From JAOUEA01 sp963719165 (lineage in GTDB: Bacteria; Actinomycetota; UBA4738; HRBIN12), in NCBI GenBank assembly GCA_963719165.1, contig CAVRAV010000001.1:2542001-2606000 (forward strand): a stretch of DNA of 64,000 nt. Direction: 5' to 3'. Of this stretch, positions 1 to 8,860 are shown in pieces; position 1 is the first letter of the stretch; every line of letters starts with the position of its first letter. The translations under genes and the position numbers were made by a program. The notes under the pieces are model-generated. The model did no database searches, was not told the DNA's origin, and saw nothing but the letters and a program-made list of their open reading frames with translations.

Positions 1-249
1 GTCGCCGCCGGGGACCTCGAACGTCACGAGGGGCCGGCCAACGGCGACCACGGTCCCGGGCTGGGCGTGCAGCCGCGCGATGCGGCCGGAGTACGGCGAG
101 GGCAGCTCGACGACGGCCTTCGATGTCTCCACCTCGGCGATCGGTTGGTTGAGCTCGACCTCGTCGCCCTCGGCCACGAGCCAGGCGATCAGCTCGGCCT
201 CCGTGAGTCCTTCGCCGGGATCGGGCAACGAGAAGACGCGCTCGCCCAT
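1..249 (-). CDS. Dihydrolipoyllysine acyltransferase (E2), lipoyl domain, partial
   Basis: This is the N-terminal 83 codons of the E2 subunit of a 2-oxoacid dehydrogenase complex; the rest lies outside the window. Only the lipoyl domain is visible. It has the usual beta-barrel pattern and the lipoylated lysine at residue 44 in ETSKA, which in this family swings acyl groups between E1 and E2. The ATG start overlaps the E1 beta stop codon (TGATG), so it is translationally coupled to the two E1 genes upstream. Whether the complex acts on pyruvate or branched-chain 2-oxoacids cannot be decided from this fragment. Confidence 0.9.
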   Translation of the reverse strand, partial: MGERVFSLPDPGEGLTEAELIAWLVAEGDEVELNQPIAEVETSKAVVELPSPYSGRIARLHAQPGTVVAVGRPLVTFEVPGGD

Positions 250-1233
250 CAGTAGGTCACCGTCCTGCGCACCGCCGCGGCGATACGGTGGACGCCGGGC
301 AGGTACCGGTCCTCGAGCGACGCGGGTGGGTAGGGGACGTCCCAGCCTGTGACACGCTCGATGGGCGCCTCCAGGTGATCGAAGGCGAGCTCCATCACCC
401 GGGCGGCGATCTCCGCGCCCATCCCGAGGGTGCGGGGCGCCTCGTGCACCACCACGATCCGGCCGGTCTCGCGCGCGCACCGCGCGAGCAGGTCGTCGTC
501 CAGGGGCGACAGCGATCGCAGGTCCACGACGCGCGCGGGCACTCCCTCCTCCGGCCAGCACGTCGGCGGCCTCGAGGGCGCGCGCGACCATCGCGCCGTA
601 GGTCACGACCGTGCACGCGTCGCCCTCTCGAAGCACGCGTCCCACGCCGATCCCGGGTCCATCGGCCGCGAGCGATCCCGTCTCCTTGGCCCAGTACCGG
701 GCCTTCGGCTCGAGCACCACCACCGGGTCCGGATCGTCGATGGCCGCGCGCAGCAGGCGGTAGCCGTCCAGGGGCGAGGACGGCACCACGACCTTGAGGC
801 CCGCCGTATGCACGTAGTGCGTTTCGGGACTCTCGCCGTGGTGCTCCTTGCCGCGGATGCCTCCGAACGCCGGGATGCGGATGGTGATCGGCATGTCGAC
901 GCGGCCCCGGGTGCGTTCGCGCATCTTCGCGACGTGGTCGATCACCTGCTCGAGCGCGGGGTAGCTGAACGCGTCGAACTGGAACTCGATCACGCTCGGG
1001 CGGCCGGCGAACGCGAGGCCGACGGCGACGCCGGCGATCGCGGCCTCGCCGACCGGCGTGTCGAAGACCCGTCGTTCGCCGAAGGCCTCCTGCAGGCCGT
1101 CGGTCACGCGGAACACGCCGCCGGAGCGACCGACGTCCTCGCCGAAGAGGACGAGGCGTTGATCCTCGGCGAGCGCGTCGTGGAGGGCGCGATTGAGCGC
1201 GCCCGACAGCGTCCAGGCCTCGGGCGGGCTCAC
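249..1233 (-). pseudogene. 2-oxoacid dehydrogenase E1 beta subunit, one +1 frameshift
   Basis: This is the transketolase-like beta subunit of the thiamine-dependent E1, pairing with E1 alpha. The GTG start overlaps the E1 alpha stop (GTGA). Reading from it gives the expected N-terminal half (WTLSGALNRAL, LFGEDVG, GEAAIAGVAVGLA). At about position 551-554 one extra base shifts the frame. Removing it restores VLAEEGVPARVVDLRSLSP and a normal C-terminal domain ending at 249. The corrected product is 327 residues, normal for the family. Conservation on both sides of the break argues for a sequencing error or a very recent mutation. The stop overlaps the E2 start. Confidence 0.85.
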
Positions 1234-2330
1234 CCACCCAACGCCTCCGCGCGTTGCCGCTCCCACGAGCCGCCCGGAGGCTCGGCATAGGTCCAATCGA
1301 ACATCCAGGCGGCGGGCGGCGGCTCGGTGGCGATCACGCCCTCGCGCACCGCCATCGCGAAGGCGTCGGCCTCCGCATGGCACGCCGCCACGGAGTCGTC
1401 GTCGGCGAGGCCTTGCGATCGCAGCCACTTCTCGAACCGGGGAAGGGGATCGAAGGCCCGCGCGCCCTCGACATCCGCCTCGGTGCGGTAGCGACCGGGA
1501 TCGTCCGCGGTGGAGTGCGCACCCAACCGGTACGTGAGGGCCTCGATCAGCGTGGGGCCCTCGTGGGCGCGGGCACGCGCCACGGCGTCGCGCGTGACCT
1601 TGTACACCGCCAACACGTCATTGCCGTCCACGCGCACCCCTCCGAACCCATACCCCTCGGCGCGGCGCCAGATCTCGCCCGCGGTCTGCCGGGCGGTGGG
1701 CACGCTGATCGCCCAGCCGTTGTTCTGGCAGAACAAGACGAGGGGCAGACGCCAGAGACCGGCGAGGTTCGCCGCCTCGTGGAAGTCGCCCTCGCTGGTG
1801 CTCCCGTCGCCGAAGTACGCGACCGTGACGACGTCGGAGCCGTCGAGCTGTTGGCCCAGGGCATGGCCCGCTGCGTGCGGGATCTGCGTGGCGATCGGGA
1901 TGCAGATCGGCCCGAACCGCGTAGCGCGCGGGTCGTACGGCCCGCCGTGCCACGTCCCGCGGTGGTACTGCAGGTACTGCACGGCGTCCACGCCGCGCAC
2001 CAGGGCCACGGCGAGCTCCCGGAACGTGGGGAAGACGAAGTCCTCGGGCCCGAGCGCGAGCGCGCTGCCGATCTGGGCGGCCTCCTGCCCCTCGAAGCCC
2101 GGGTAGACCGTGAGCTCGCCTTGCCGCTGCAAGGCGATGCACTCGCGATCGAGACGGCGGGAGACGATCATCCTGCGCAGGATGTCGCGCAGCGCATCGT
2201 CGTCCAGGCCAACGTCGGGGTCGCCTACGGCGGACCCGTCGTCGGCGACGATGCGGAACGGTTCGCTCCCGGCCCAGTGCGCGGGTGCTGCCACGGCGCT
2301 CAAACCCCCATGCTCGGACGCCGAGAGCAT
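1230..2330 (-). CDS. 2-oxoacid dehydrogenase E1 alpha subunit
   Basis: This is the thiamine diphosphate-binding alpha subunit of the E1 decarboxylase. The TPP motif starts at GDGSTSEGDFHEA and ends with the paired Asn of CQNNGWA. The later YRLGAHSTADDPGRYR loop resembles the phosphorylation-loop region of branched-chain and Gram-positive pyruvate dehydrogenase E1 alpha. I chose the ATG at 2330 (366 aa). An ATG at 2366 is in frame but would overlap the start of the divergent gene at 2365. It is first in the E1 alpha-E1 beta-E2 operon, with a GTGA overlap to E1 beta. Substrate (pyruvate or branched-chain oxoacid) is unresolved. Confidence 0.92.
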   Translation of the reverse strand: MLSASEHGGLSAVAAPAHWAGSEPFRIVADDGSAVGDPDVGLDDDALRDILRRMIVSRRLDRECIALQRQGELTVYPGFEGQEAAQIGSALALGPEDFVFPTFRELAVALVRGVDAVQYLQYHRGTWHGGPYDPRATRFGPICIPIATQIPHAAGHALGQQLDGSDVVTVAYFGDGSTSEGDFHEAANLAGLWRLPLVLFCQNNGWAISVPTARQTAGEIWRRAEGYGFGGVRVDGNDVLAVYKVTRDAVARARAHEGPTLIEALTYRLGAHSTADDPGRYRTEADVEGARAFDPLPRFEKWLRSQGLADDDSVAACHAEADAFAMAVREGVIATEPPPAAWMFDWTYAEPPGGSWERQRAEALGG

Positions 2331-2364
2331 AGGCAGATGCGACCGCGATAGACTCGAGCAGCCC

Positions 2365-3171
2365 ATGGTGCCCAGTGCGTTCCTGCGTGTGTTCCAGCCC
2401 CTCGACGCGTTCGAGCGCGACGAGCAGGCGCACTGGGAGCGCTACCTCGTGGAGGGCACGCGATCCCCCTCCCTCACGCCCCGCTACGCCGACCGCCCCA
2501 CCGTCGGCCGGCTGGGCGTCATGTCCCCGTCGGAGGGTGAGCACGCAGAGGTGCGCGTGCTCGAAGGCCGGACCTACGTCAGCCCGGCCCGGATGCGGCT
2601 TCGGGTGCTCGGGTCCATGCTGTCCTTCCGCGAAGCCGAGCCGCTCGAGCTGTGGGACGAATTCGTGCCCAAGCGTATGGCACGCCGGGCCGCGCGCGAG
2701 CTGAACAGGATGCGCCGCGGGGACCCGGACGCGGTCTCGTTCACCCATCAGAGTCCGTGGCACGTCCCGATCCGCTGGTTCGTGCTCTTCCGTGATGAGG
2801 AGCGACGGCTCGGGGAGGACGACTTCGGCCGGCTGCGGTTGTCCTACCGGGCCTCCACGCGTCGCGCGATGCGCCGGGCCGAGAACGCCGTGGTGCCGCT
2901 GCGCCGCTCGGAGCTGGGCCCCATCAGCGACCTCATCGTGGATCTGCACCAATGGATGGCGGGCTTCGATGCCGGGTCGATCGTGGAGCTGGACTACGCG
3001 GACCTCTGCGACCTCATGACGTGGGACGAGCTGGACGACGACCACAGCGCGCAGGAGATCCGCGACGCGCTCGATGCGCTGGAACGCGAGGAGTTCCCCC
3101 GGGCCGCCGACGTGTACCAGGGCGTCCTCTCACGGTGGGCCGAGGTCCGTAGCCGTGAGGCGTTCAACTGA
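2365..3171 (+). CDS. Hypothetical protein, 268 aa
   Basis: I do not recognise the family. The frame is open for 268 codons from an ATG and is highly charged, with many Arg, Glu and Asp residues and no signal peptide or membrane segment. The predicted chain begins MVPSAFLRVFQPLDAFERD and is probably soluble and largely helical. It is divergent from the E1 alpha operon, with about 34 bp between the chosen starts, so the two may share a promoter region. No Shine-Dalgarno is evident in front of the ATG, so the transcript may be leaderless. The stop lies 3 bp before the tRNA-Phe gene on the other strand. Confidence 0.7.
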   Translation: MVPSAFLRVFQPLDAFERDEQAHWERYLVEGTRSPSLTPRYADRPTVGRLGVMSPSEGEHAEVRVLEGRTYVSPARMRLRVLGSMLSFREAEPLELWDEFVPKRMARRAARELNRMRRGDPDAVSFTHQSPWHVPIRWFVLFRDEERRLGEDDFGRLRLSYRASTRRAMRRAENAVVPLRRSELGPISDLIVDLHQWMAGFDAGSIVELDYADLCDLMTWDELDDDHSAQEIRDALDALEREEFPRAADVYQGVLSRWAEVRSREAFN

Positions 3172-3174
3172 TCG

Positions 3175-3247
3175 TGGCCAGGGGCAGAATCGAACTGCCG
3201 ACACCGCGGTTTTCAGCCGCGTGCTCTGCCAACTGAGCTACCTGGCC
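3175..3247 (-). tRNA. tRNA-Phe (GAA)
   Basis: On the minus strand a 73-nt cloverleaf is visible. The 7-bp acceptor stem is GGCCAGG/CCTGGCC, the D arm begins TAGCTCAGTTGGC, and the anticodon loop CTGAAAA gives anticodon GAA. The T loop is TTCGATT and the discriminator is A. CCA is not encoded. It decodes UUC/UUU. Confidence 0.95.
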
Positions 3248-3374
3248 AGCGCGTTGAAGTGTAGCGAGTGGGAGCGGGTCGCGGTTGGCGTGCGGTCTCG
3301 CGGGCGAGAGGTCGCCGGATCCGGAGCGACCGGTCACCCGCCTATCCTGTCTCTTCCAAGAGCGGGAGGGGACC

Positions 3375-4710
3375 ATGAACGTCGATGGCTTGCAGGTGGA
3401 TGGCGTGGTCATCACGCCGACCCATGAGGACTACGACAGCGCGCGGCAGATCTTCATCGGCGGCGTCGATCCACGACCGGCGGTGATCGTGCGGGTCCGG
3501 CATGCGGCTGACGTGCAGGCCGTGGTCGGGTTCGCCCGCGATGGCGGACACGATCTGGCTGTGCGGGCCGGCGGACACAGCGGACTCGCCCACTGCTCGG
3601 TCGATGGCGGCGTGGTGATCGACGTGCGCGACCTCACGACCCTCGACTTCGATGGCGACACGGTCTGGGCGGGCGCGGGTCACACCGCGGCGGGTTTCAC
3701 CACCGCGGCGGCGGAACGCGACGTCGTGGTCGGCTTCGGTGACACCGGCTCCGTGGGGATCGCGGGAATCACCCTCGGCGGCGGGGTGGGGTTCCTCGTG
3801 CGCAAGCACGGCATGACGATCGACAGCGTCCTGGCCTTCGAGCTGGTCACCGCCGATGGCCGACTCCTGACGGTCGATCCCGAGCAGGAGCCCGATCTGT
3901 TCTGGGCTCTTCGCGGTGGTGGCGGCAACTTCGGAGCGGTCACGCGGATCCGCTACCGCACCGTTGCGATGGCGCAGATCTACGGCGGCATGCTGTTCCA
4001 GCCGGCGACACCCGAGGCGGTCGAGGGATCCATGGATGCTGGCGGCGGAGGCACCGGAGGAACTGTCCACCATCGTCAACGTGATGACCGCGCCGCCGAT
4101 CCCGTTCCTGCCCGAGGACCTGGTGGGCACGCCGATCATCATGTCGTTCATCGTGTACGCAGGTGCGCCGGAGGCGGGCGAGGCGGTGGTGGCACCGTTC
4201 CGCGCCCTCGCCGAGCCGCTGGCGGACTTGGTGCGGCCGATCCGCTACCCGGAGTTGTATCCACCGGAAGAAGAGGGGTATCGGCCTACCGCCGCGAGCT
4301 ACAACGGCTTCCGCGGCCCGACCTCCGCCGCCGATGCGGCAGCCATCGTCGACCGCATCCACCAACCCGCCGGGATGATGCAGGCCGTACAGCTGCGAGT
4401 GCTCGGGGGAGCGATGGCCCGGGTTGCGCCCGAGGCCACCGCCTTCGCGCATCGAACCGAGCACGCGATGGTCAACGTCGCCTCCATCTACCTGGAGAAG
4501 GGGGACGAGATCGCTTCGCAGGCATGGGTGGACACGACCGTTGACACGCTCGGACTGCGGGGAGGTCCCGCCTACGTGAACTTCCTCGGCGACGAACCGA
4601 AGGGCCTGGCGAGGGCGTACCCGCCCGCGACCTTGGAGCGCCTGTCTGAGATCAAGCGCCGCTACGATCCGGAGAACCTGTTCCGCCACAATCACACGAT
4701 CCCGCGCTAG
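3375..4710 (+). pseudogene. FAD-linked oxidase (BBE-like), one +1 frameshift
   Basis: This is a flavoprotein of the berberine-bridge/6-hydroxynicotine oxidase type. The N-terminal half, from the ATG at 3375 behind GGGAGGGG, has the FAD-binding pattern. RAGGHSGLAHCSVDGG contains the His that is usually covalently flavinylated, and GDTGSVGIAGITLGGGVGF follows. At about 4040 one extra base (T) breaks the frame; deleting it gives MDAAAEAPEELSTI. The C-terminal half then runs to 4710 and ends with the typical YDPENLFRHNHTIPR tail. The corrected length is 444 aa, normal for the family. The substrate is unknown. The gene stands alone with no operon partner. Confidence 0.85.
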
Positions 4711-4887
4711 GCCTGCCGAGCCGTGCGTCGGCGCGCACGTACGAGCTGCTCGCGAATGCCACGGTCGATCCCATGCCGCTGGAGGGTGGAACATCGGTTC
4801 TTGCCGTTGTTCCCGTGTTCCTCAGGTGGGCTATGTTGGGTCGTCAGCCACGAACGGTGGGCGTTCGTCGACGAGGAGGAGACCGGC

Positions 4888-5100
4888 GTGAGTGAGAGCG
4901 TGTATCGCGTCACCGAGGTGATCGGAACGAGCACCGAGTCCTGGGAGGCCGCCGCCAGGAACGCCGTCGAGACGGCGTCCAGGACGCTGAGGGACCTGCG
5001 GATCGCCGAGGTCTCGAAGCTCGACATGACCGTCGACGACGGCCAGGTCACGAACTACCGCGCCCGCGTGAGCATCTCGTTCAAATATCAGAGCGAGTGA
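4888..5100 (+). CDS. Dodecin
   Basis: This is a 70-residue dodecin, a small flavin-binding protein that assembles into hollow dodecamers and buffers free FMN/riboflavin. The sequence has the typical start (SESVYRVTEVIGTSTESWE), the helix AAARNAVETASRTLRDLR and the strand pair ending in RVSISFKY. GTG at 4888 is chosen because AGGAGGAG lies 6-7 nt upstream and the family begins at this point; upstream in-frame starts are only extensions. It stands alone between the flavin oxidase and the GNAT gene. Confidence 0.93.
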   Translation: MSESVYRVTEVIGTSTESWEAAARNAVETASRTLRDLRIAEVSKLDMTVDDGQVTNYRARVSISFKYQSE

Positions 5101-5132
5101 TCCGCAGGCCCGCGGAACGCTTCAAGGCGGCC

Positions 5133-5658
5133 TTAGGTTGCCGCGAAGAGGTCGGCAGCCCAATCATTGACCTGCATGAAGTTGCCCAGGGGGTATTCGA
5201 ACTCGGATTCCCCTCGGAACGTGAAGCCCAGCTTTCGGCAGATCGCGTTCGATGGAGCATTGTCGACCGAAGGGAAGGCGTGGATGCGGCGATGCCGCTG
5301 CTCCGCCTTGGCCAACGCTAGGGTCTGACCTGCCGCCACGCCCGCGATCCCTTGGCCCTGGAATCCTGGAAGCACCGACCACCCGATCTCGAAGACCTGC
5401 TCGTCGCGCCAGGTCAGCTCCCAGTAGCCCACCCAACCGACCGCTTCTCCGGCCGTCAGGTCGACGATCTTGAACTGCCGAGAATCCTCGCGTTCATACC
5501 CCGTTTGGCGCAGGGCGATGCTCTCTGGATCCTCGGGGCCGCCTGAGGTGCTCCACCATCTTCGGGTCGCCCAGCAGCTTCTCGAGGAGCGGACGATCTC
5601 CCCGCGACCAGGGTTCGATGCGAACGATGGGCCGACCCGACCCCGCGTACCCGGACAC
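5133..5658 (-). pseudogene. GNAT N-acetyltransferase (RimJ/RimL-like), one +1 frameshift
   Basis: This is an acetyl-CoA-dependent N-acetyltransferase of the GNAT fold. The C-terminal part has the acetyl-CoA-binding segment (VLPGFQGQGIAGVAA) and the ending FTFRGESEFEYPLG. The N-terminal part reads well from GTG 5658 (RIEPWSRGDRPLLEKLLGDPKMVEHL). An extra base at 5544 then shifts the frame; removing it restores HLGGPEDPES, the usual DPxMxxHLGGP motif. The corrected length is 174 aa, typical of the family. The substrate is not predictable. It lies next to the tRNA group. Confidence 0.75.
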
Positions 5659-5706
5659 AGCTCCAAAGCCTACGTGCGCTCGCCGCTCGTGCGAACCGGT
5701 TCTCTG

Positions 5707-5782
5707 CGCGCCCGACGGGCTTCGATCCCGCGATCTCCTCCTTGACAGGGAGGTGAGGACGACCGGACTCCTCTACGGGCGC
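5707..5782 (-). tRNA. tRNA-Asp (GTC)
   Basis: This is a minus-strand cloverleaf with acceptor GCGCCCG/CGGGCGC, anticodon stem CCTCC/GGAGG, loop CTGTCAA (anticodon GTC) and discriminator G, as usual for tRNA-Asp. The T stem is GCGGG/CCCGT. The T loop reads ATCGAAG, so position 54 is A instead of the usual T. CCA is not encoded. Confidence 0.85.
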
Positions 5783-5804
5783 AAGTATTCGGTTGGTGGT
5801 GCCG

Positions 5805-5877
5805 TGCCCCCAACGGGGTTCGAACCCGTGCTTCCGCCTTGAAAGGGCGGCGTCCTAGGCCGCTAGACGATGGGGGC
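5805..5877 (-). tRNA. tRNA-Glu (TTC)
   Basis: This is a minus-strand cloverleaf with acceptor GCCCCCA/TGGGGGC, the D arm TCGTCTAGCGGCCTAGGAC typical of tRNA-Glu, anticodon loop CTTTCAA (anticodon TTC), T loop TTCGAAC and discriminator A. CCA is not encoded. It lies 22 bp upstream, in its own direction, of tRNA-Asp and may be cotranscribed with it. Confidence 0.94.
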
Positions 5878-5899
5878 GTCGATCCCGAGCGTACCGGCC

Positions 5900-6292
5900 C
5901 TAGGGGGCAGCCGACAGAGTATAGCCAGGAGCGCCCCGCGGCTCTTTCCCGTCGGTCGCGGCGCCCTCCGTGAAGGTCAGTCGATCGCCCGGAAGCAGGC
6001 CGGCCTGCGGCGCGCACTCCAAGATGTGACGCACGCCTCGGCGAGGGAGCAGGAGTCGTCGCGGTCTCATCGTGAAGGCGGCGACCACGCGGTTGGCCCG
6101 ATCGAGCAGCACGGCGTCGATCGGGAACGCCATCCCGAACGTGTGTACGGAGCGACATCGGCGGATGAGCATCGCATGCCGATGCGGAAGCGGATCCCTT
6201 CCTCGCAGGCCCCGGACCCGCTCGCGTCTGGACTCGGGCTCCTCCACCCACCACCGTCGCCGGTCGACGTCGATAGCCTCGAGATGTAGCAC
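5900..6292 (-). CDS. DUF192 family protein
   Basis: This is a 130-residue protein of the DUF192 family, small single-domain proteins of unknown function. The family signature is visible: LIRRCRSVHTFGMAFPIDAV, followed by a second strand set (LLDRANRVVAAF) and RGVRHILECAPQ. There is no convincing signal peptide, so this member is probably cytoplasmic. GTG 6292 is used as the start. It lies between tRNA-Lys and tRNA-Glu on the same strand. The last residues (GYTLSAAP) are not conserved family sequence. No function can be assigned beyond the family. Confidence 0.8.
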   Translation of the reverse strand: MLHLEAIDVDRRRWWVEEPESRRERVRGLRGRDPLPHRHAMLIRRCRSVHTFGMAFPIDAVLLDRANRVVAAFTMRPRRLLLPRRGVRHILECAPQAGLLPGDRLTFTEGAATDGKEPRGAPGYTLSAAP

Positions 6293-6348
6293 CGGCGCAG
6301 GATATCGGGGGTCACCGACGCATCGGGATCAAGTCCGTCGAATCGGCG

Positions 6349-6423
6349 TGGGCCCGGCAGGATTCGAACCTGCGACACGAGGGTTAAAAGCCCCCTGCTC
6401 TAACCGGGCTGAGCTACGGGCCC
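6349..6423 (-). tRNA. tRNA-Lys (TTT)
   Basis: This is a minus-strand cloverleaf with acceptor GGGCCCG/CGGGCCC, D arm TAGCTCAGCCCGGTTAGAGC, anticodon loop CTTTTAA (anticodon TTT), T loop TTCGAAT and discriminator A. CCA is not encoded. Confidence 0.94.
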
Positions 6424-6460
6424 CACCCGCGCGATTGTACGAACCCCGCGCTCTCGGGCG

Positions 6461-6964
6461 TCATGTGCCCAACTCCACGGCTGCCAGGAGCTTGCGCAAC
6501 AGCAGGTCGAGGGAGCGCCGTTCCGCCCGTGTGAGCGAACCGAGCACTCGCTCCTCCGTGGCGACGTGCGCCTCGAGCGCTCGGTCGATGGTCGCCTTCC
6601 CGAGACGGGTGAGCCGCACGAGCGTGCCGCGGCGATCGGAAGGGTCGGGGCGGCGCCGCACGAGACCGGCCTCGTCGAGACGATCGAGCCGCTTCGTCAT
6701 ACCGCCCGAAGACAGCAGGGTGGCCGCCATCAGCGTCGTGGGGTTGAGCTCGTAAGGCGACCCAGAGCGACGTAGCGCGGCCAGGAGGTCGAACCATCCC
6801 GGCTGCAGGCCATGCGGGGCGAGCCCGGCCGCCAACGCACCGTCGGCTAGGTGGGCCGATCGGAAGAGGCGACCGAACAGCCCGATCGCCCTCACGTCGA
6901 GGTCCGGTCGTTCGCGTCGCCATTGAGCGAGGATGCCGTCGACGTGATCGGCCGCATACTGCAT
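6461..6964 (-). CDS. MarR family transcriptional regulator
   Basis: This is a 167-residue winged-helix regulator. The MarR core is visible: LQPGWFDLLAALRRSGSPY, then the recognition region LLSSGGMTKRLDRLDEAGLV, the wing RRPDPSDRRGTLVRLT, and C-terminal dimerisation helices. Members usually repress an adjacent or divergent gene and release DNA on binding small aromatic ligands. Here the divergent gene (start 7034) is an MDR-type quinone reductase, the probable target. The ATG at 6964 is the family-like start; the frame is open upstream only into non-conserved sequence. Ligand unknown. Confidence 0.9.
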   Translation of the reverse strand: MQYAADHVDGILAQWRRERPDLDVRAIGLFGRLFRSAHLADGALAAGLAPHGLQPGWFDLLAALRRSGSPYELNPTTLMAATLLSSGGMTKRLDRLDEAGLVRRRPDPSDRRGTLVRLTRLGKATIDRALEAHVATEERVLGSLTRAERRSLDLLLRKLLAAVELGT

Positions 6965-7033
6965 GTGGATGAGTATACTGCTTGGCAAGAATCTTTCTAG
7001 GAAGGGAAAATTCGCGAAGGAAAGGAGGATCCG
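6965..7033. promoter_or_regulatory. Divergent MarR/reductase promoter region
   Basis: This 69-bp gap is clearly AT-richer than its surroundings. It holds the palindrome AGTATACT (about 6971-6978), the near palindrome CTTGGCAAG and a further TTCTAGGAA. These are plausible MarR operator half-sites overlapping both promoters. A strong Shine-Dalgarno (AAAGGAGG, about 7020-7027) precedes the TTG of the reductase. Operator identity is inferred from position and symmetry only. Confidence 0.45.
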
Positions 7034-7981
7034 TTGACCGATCCCATCCAGGACGTTCCGCCTTCGATGTGGGCGGTGCGGATGCAGGCACCAGGCGGGC
7101 CGGGCGCACTCCAGCTCGAGCGGATCGCGACCCCGGTGCCGGCCGCGGGGGAGGCGCTCGTTCGCGTCCACGCCGCCGCGATCACTCGCGACGAGCTGAC
7201 GTGGCCCGCCGACCGGCTCCCCGCGACCCCGTCCTACGAGCTCGCGGGCGACGTGGTTGCTCGTGCGACGGGCGTGGACGTGGTCGCCGTCGGCGAAGCG
7301 GTATGGGCGCTCGCGCCGTTCGACCGCGACGGGGCGGCGGCGGAGTACATCGTCCTTCCCGCCGAGCTCCTCGCCCCGAAGCCAACGACGTTGAGCGAGG
7401 AAGAGAGCGCCGCGGTGCCGCTCGCCGCCCTGAGCGCCTGGCAGGGCCTGTTCGATCACGGCGGCCTGCAGGGCGGCCAGCGCGTCCTCATCCACGGAGC
7501 CGTCGGCGGGGTCGGCCAGTTCGCCACCCAACTGGCGCGCTCGCGCGACGCCTACGTGCTGGGAACGACCTCGGCAGCCGAGGCCGATCTCGCGCGCTCA
7601 CTCGGGGCCCACGAGGTGCTCGATCCCGCCGCGTTCGCAGAAGGACTCGAGCCGGTCGACCTCGTCTTCGACACCGTGGGCGGCGAACGACTCGCGCGCT
7701 CCCCGGCGGTGATCCGCCCCGGCGGGCGGCTCGTCTCCATAGCCGAGGAACCGTCCCGGGTCGATCCCGGTCGGGAGGTCGGGGCGACGTACTTCGTCGT
7801 CGAGCCGAACCGCAGCCAGCTCGTCCGACTCGGCGCCCTGATCGACGCGGGCGATCTTCGAGTGGAGGTCGACTCGGTGTATGCGCTCGAGGACGCTCGA
7901 GCCGCGTTCGGGCGCAGTGCCGAGCGAGGGAAGCGCGGCAAGGTCGTCCTTCGCGTGCTCGGCGGTGTCGCGGATGCCTAG
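7034..7981 (+). CDS. MDR-family NAD(P)H:quinone oxidoreductase-like protein
   Basis: This is a 315-residue zinc-independent medium-chain dehydrogenase/reductase. The N-terminal GroES-like domain (residues 1-120) has PSYELAGDVV and the hinge VPLAALSAWQGLF. The Rossmann domain has the nucleotide motif HGAVGGVGQFATQLA. No structural or catalytic zinc cysteines are visible, as in quinone reductases. The TTG start is supported by AAAGGAGG eight bases upstream. It is divergent from the MarR gene, which probably represses it. The next gene's ATG overlaps its last codons, so the two are coupled. The substrate is likely a quinone or enone, by family. Confidence 0.88.
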   Translation: MTDPIQDVPPSMWAVRMQAPGGPGALQLERIATPVPAAGEALVRVHAAAITRDELTWPADRLPATPSYELAGDVVARATGVDVVAVGEAVWALAPFDRDGAAAEYIVLPAELLAPKPTTLSEEESAAVPLAALSAWQGLFDHGGLQGGQRVLIHGAVGGVGQFATQLARSRDAYVLGTTSAAEADLARSLGAHEVLDPAAFAEGLEPVDLVFDTVGGERLARSPAVIRPGGRLVSIAEEPSRVDPGREVGATYFVVEPNRSQLVRLGALIDAGDLRVEVDSVYALEDARAAFGRSAERGKRGKVVLRVLGGVADA

Positions 7982-8774
7982 CCAGCGAGAGAAGGCCGAG
8001 GCCTTCCGCGCGCTCCACGCCGGCGCAGCCTTCGTCATCCCGAACCCGTGGGACGCGGGCTCGGCGCGGGTGCTCGAGGCGCTCGGGTTCAAGGCGTTGG
8101 CCACCACCAGCTCGGGGTTCGCCTTCACCCTCGGACGTCGGGACGGAGAGGTGTCGCCCGACGAGGTGGTCGCCCATACCGCAGCGATCGACCGGGCGAC
8201 CTCGCTGCCGGTCTCGGTCGACCTGGAGAACGGCTACGGGCCTGATCCCGGCAGCGCGGCCCTCGCCGTCACCCGCGTGGCCGAGGCGGGAGCCGTGGGA
8301 GGATCGATCGAGGATTACGACCCCGACGGACATCTCTACGACCTCTCTCACGCCACCGCGCGGATCGGCGCCGCCGTGGCAGCGGCGCGGTCCCTCCCTT
8401 TTCCCTTCACGCTGACGGCTCGGGCCGAGAACCACATCCGGGGGAACCCGGACCTGGTCGACACGATCGCGCGCCTGCGGGCCTACGAGGCGGCGGGTGC
8501 CGACATGCTCTACGCGCCCGGCCTCGCGAGCCAGCAGGAGATCCGTGCCGTCTGTGAGGCGCTGACGAAGCCGGTCAACGTCCTGGCCGTTCCCGGGCTC
8601 ACGATCGACGAGATCGTGGCGGCCGGTGCGCAGCGGATCAGCGTGGGCGGGGGGCTCGCCTGGGTCGCCATCGACGCGATGGCGGCCGCGGCCACCGCCA
8701 TCCTCGAGGCCGGCGACCTCTCCGCGCTGGCGGCGGCCCCGCCCACCTATCGGTGGTTGACGGACCGAGATTGA
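7974..8774 (+). CDS. Isocitrate lyase/PEP mutase superfamily protein
   Basis: This is a 266-residue TIM-barrel enzyme of the PEP mutase/isocitrate lyase superfamily, whose members make or break C-C or C-P bonds next to a carboxylate. Visible signatures are IPNPWDAGSARVLEALGF, LPVSVDLENGYG (metal-site region), GGSIEDYDPDG and TARAENHIRG. The catalytic loop Cys of true isocitrate lyases (KKCGH) is absent, so it belongs to the oxaloacetate hydrolase/2-methylisocitrate lyase-like subgroup or an uncharacterised one. ATG 7974 overlaps the end of the reductase gene, indicating cotranscription and probable MarR control. Confidence 0.85.
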   Translation: MPSQREKAEAFRALHAGAAFVIPNPWDAGSARVLEALGFKALATTSSGFAFTLGRRDGEVSPDEVVAHTAAIDRATSLPVSVDLENGYGPDPGSAALAVTRVAEAGAVGGSIEDYDPDGHLYDLSHATARIGAAVAAARSLPFPFTLTARAENHIRGNPDLVDTIARLRAYEAAGADMLYAPGLASQQEIRAVCEALTKPVNVLAVPGLTIDEIVAAGAQRISVGGGLAWVAIDAMAAAATAILEAGDLSALAAAPPTYRWLTDRD

Positions 8775-8860
8775 CGACCCGCAGCCCCACGTTTGGAGCG
8801 TGCCGTCTCCTGAGCGCATGACGCTCCGCTCCGTCCGAAGGTCTTCGATCCACCCGCGCC

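Noticed and set aside
5707..5782. tRNA-Val reading of this gene
   Set aside because: A first reading of the loop suggested GAC, but the 7-nt loop CTGTCAA places GTC at 34-36, and the discriminator G fits Asp.
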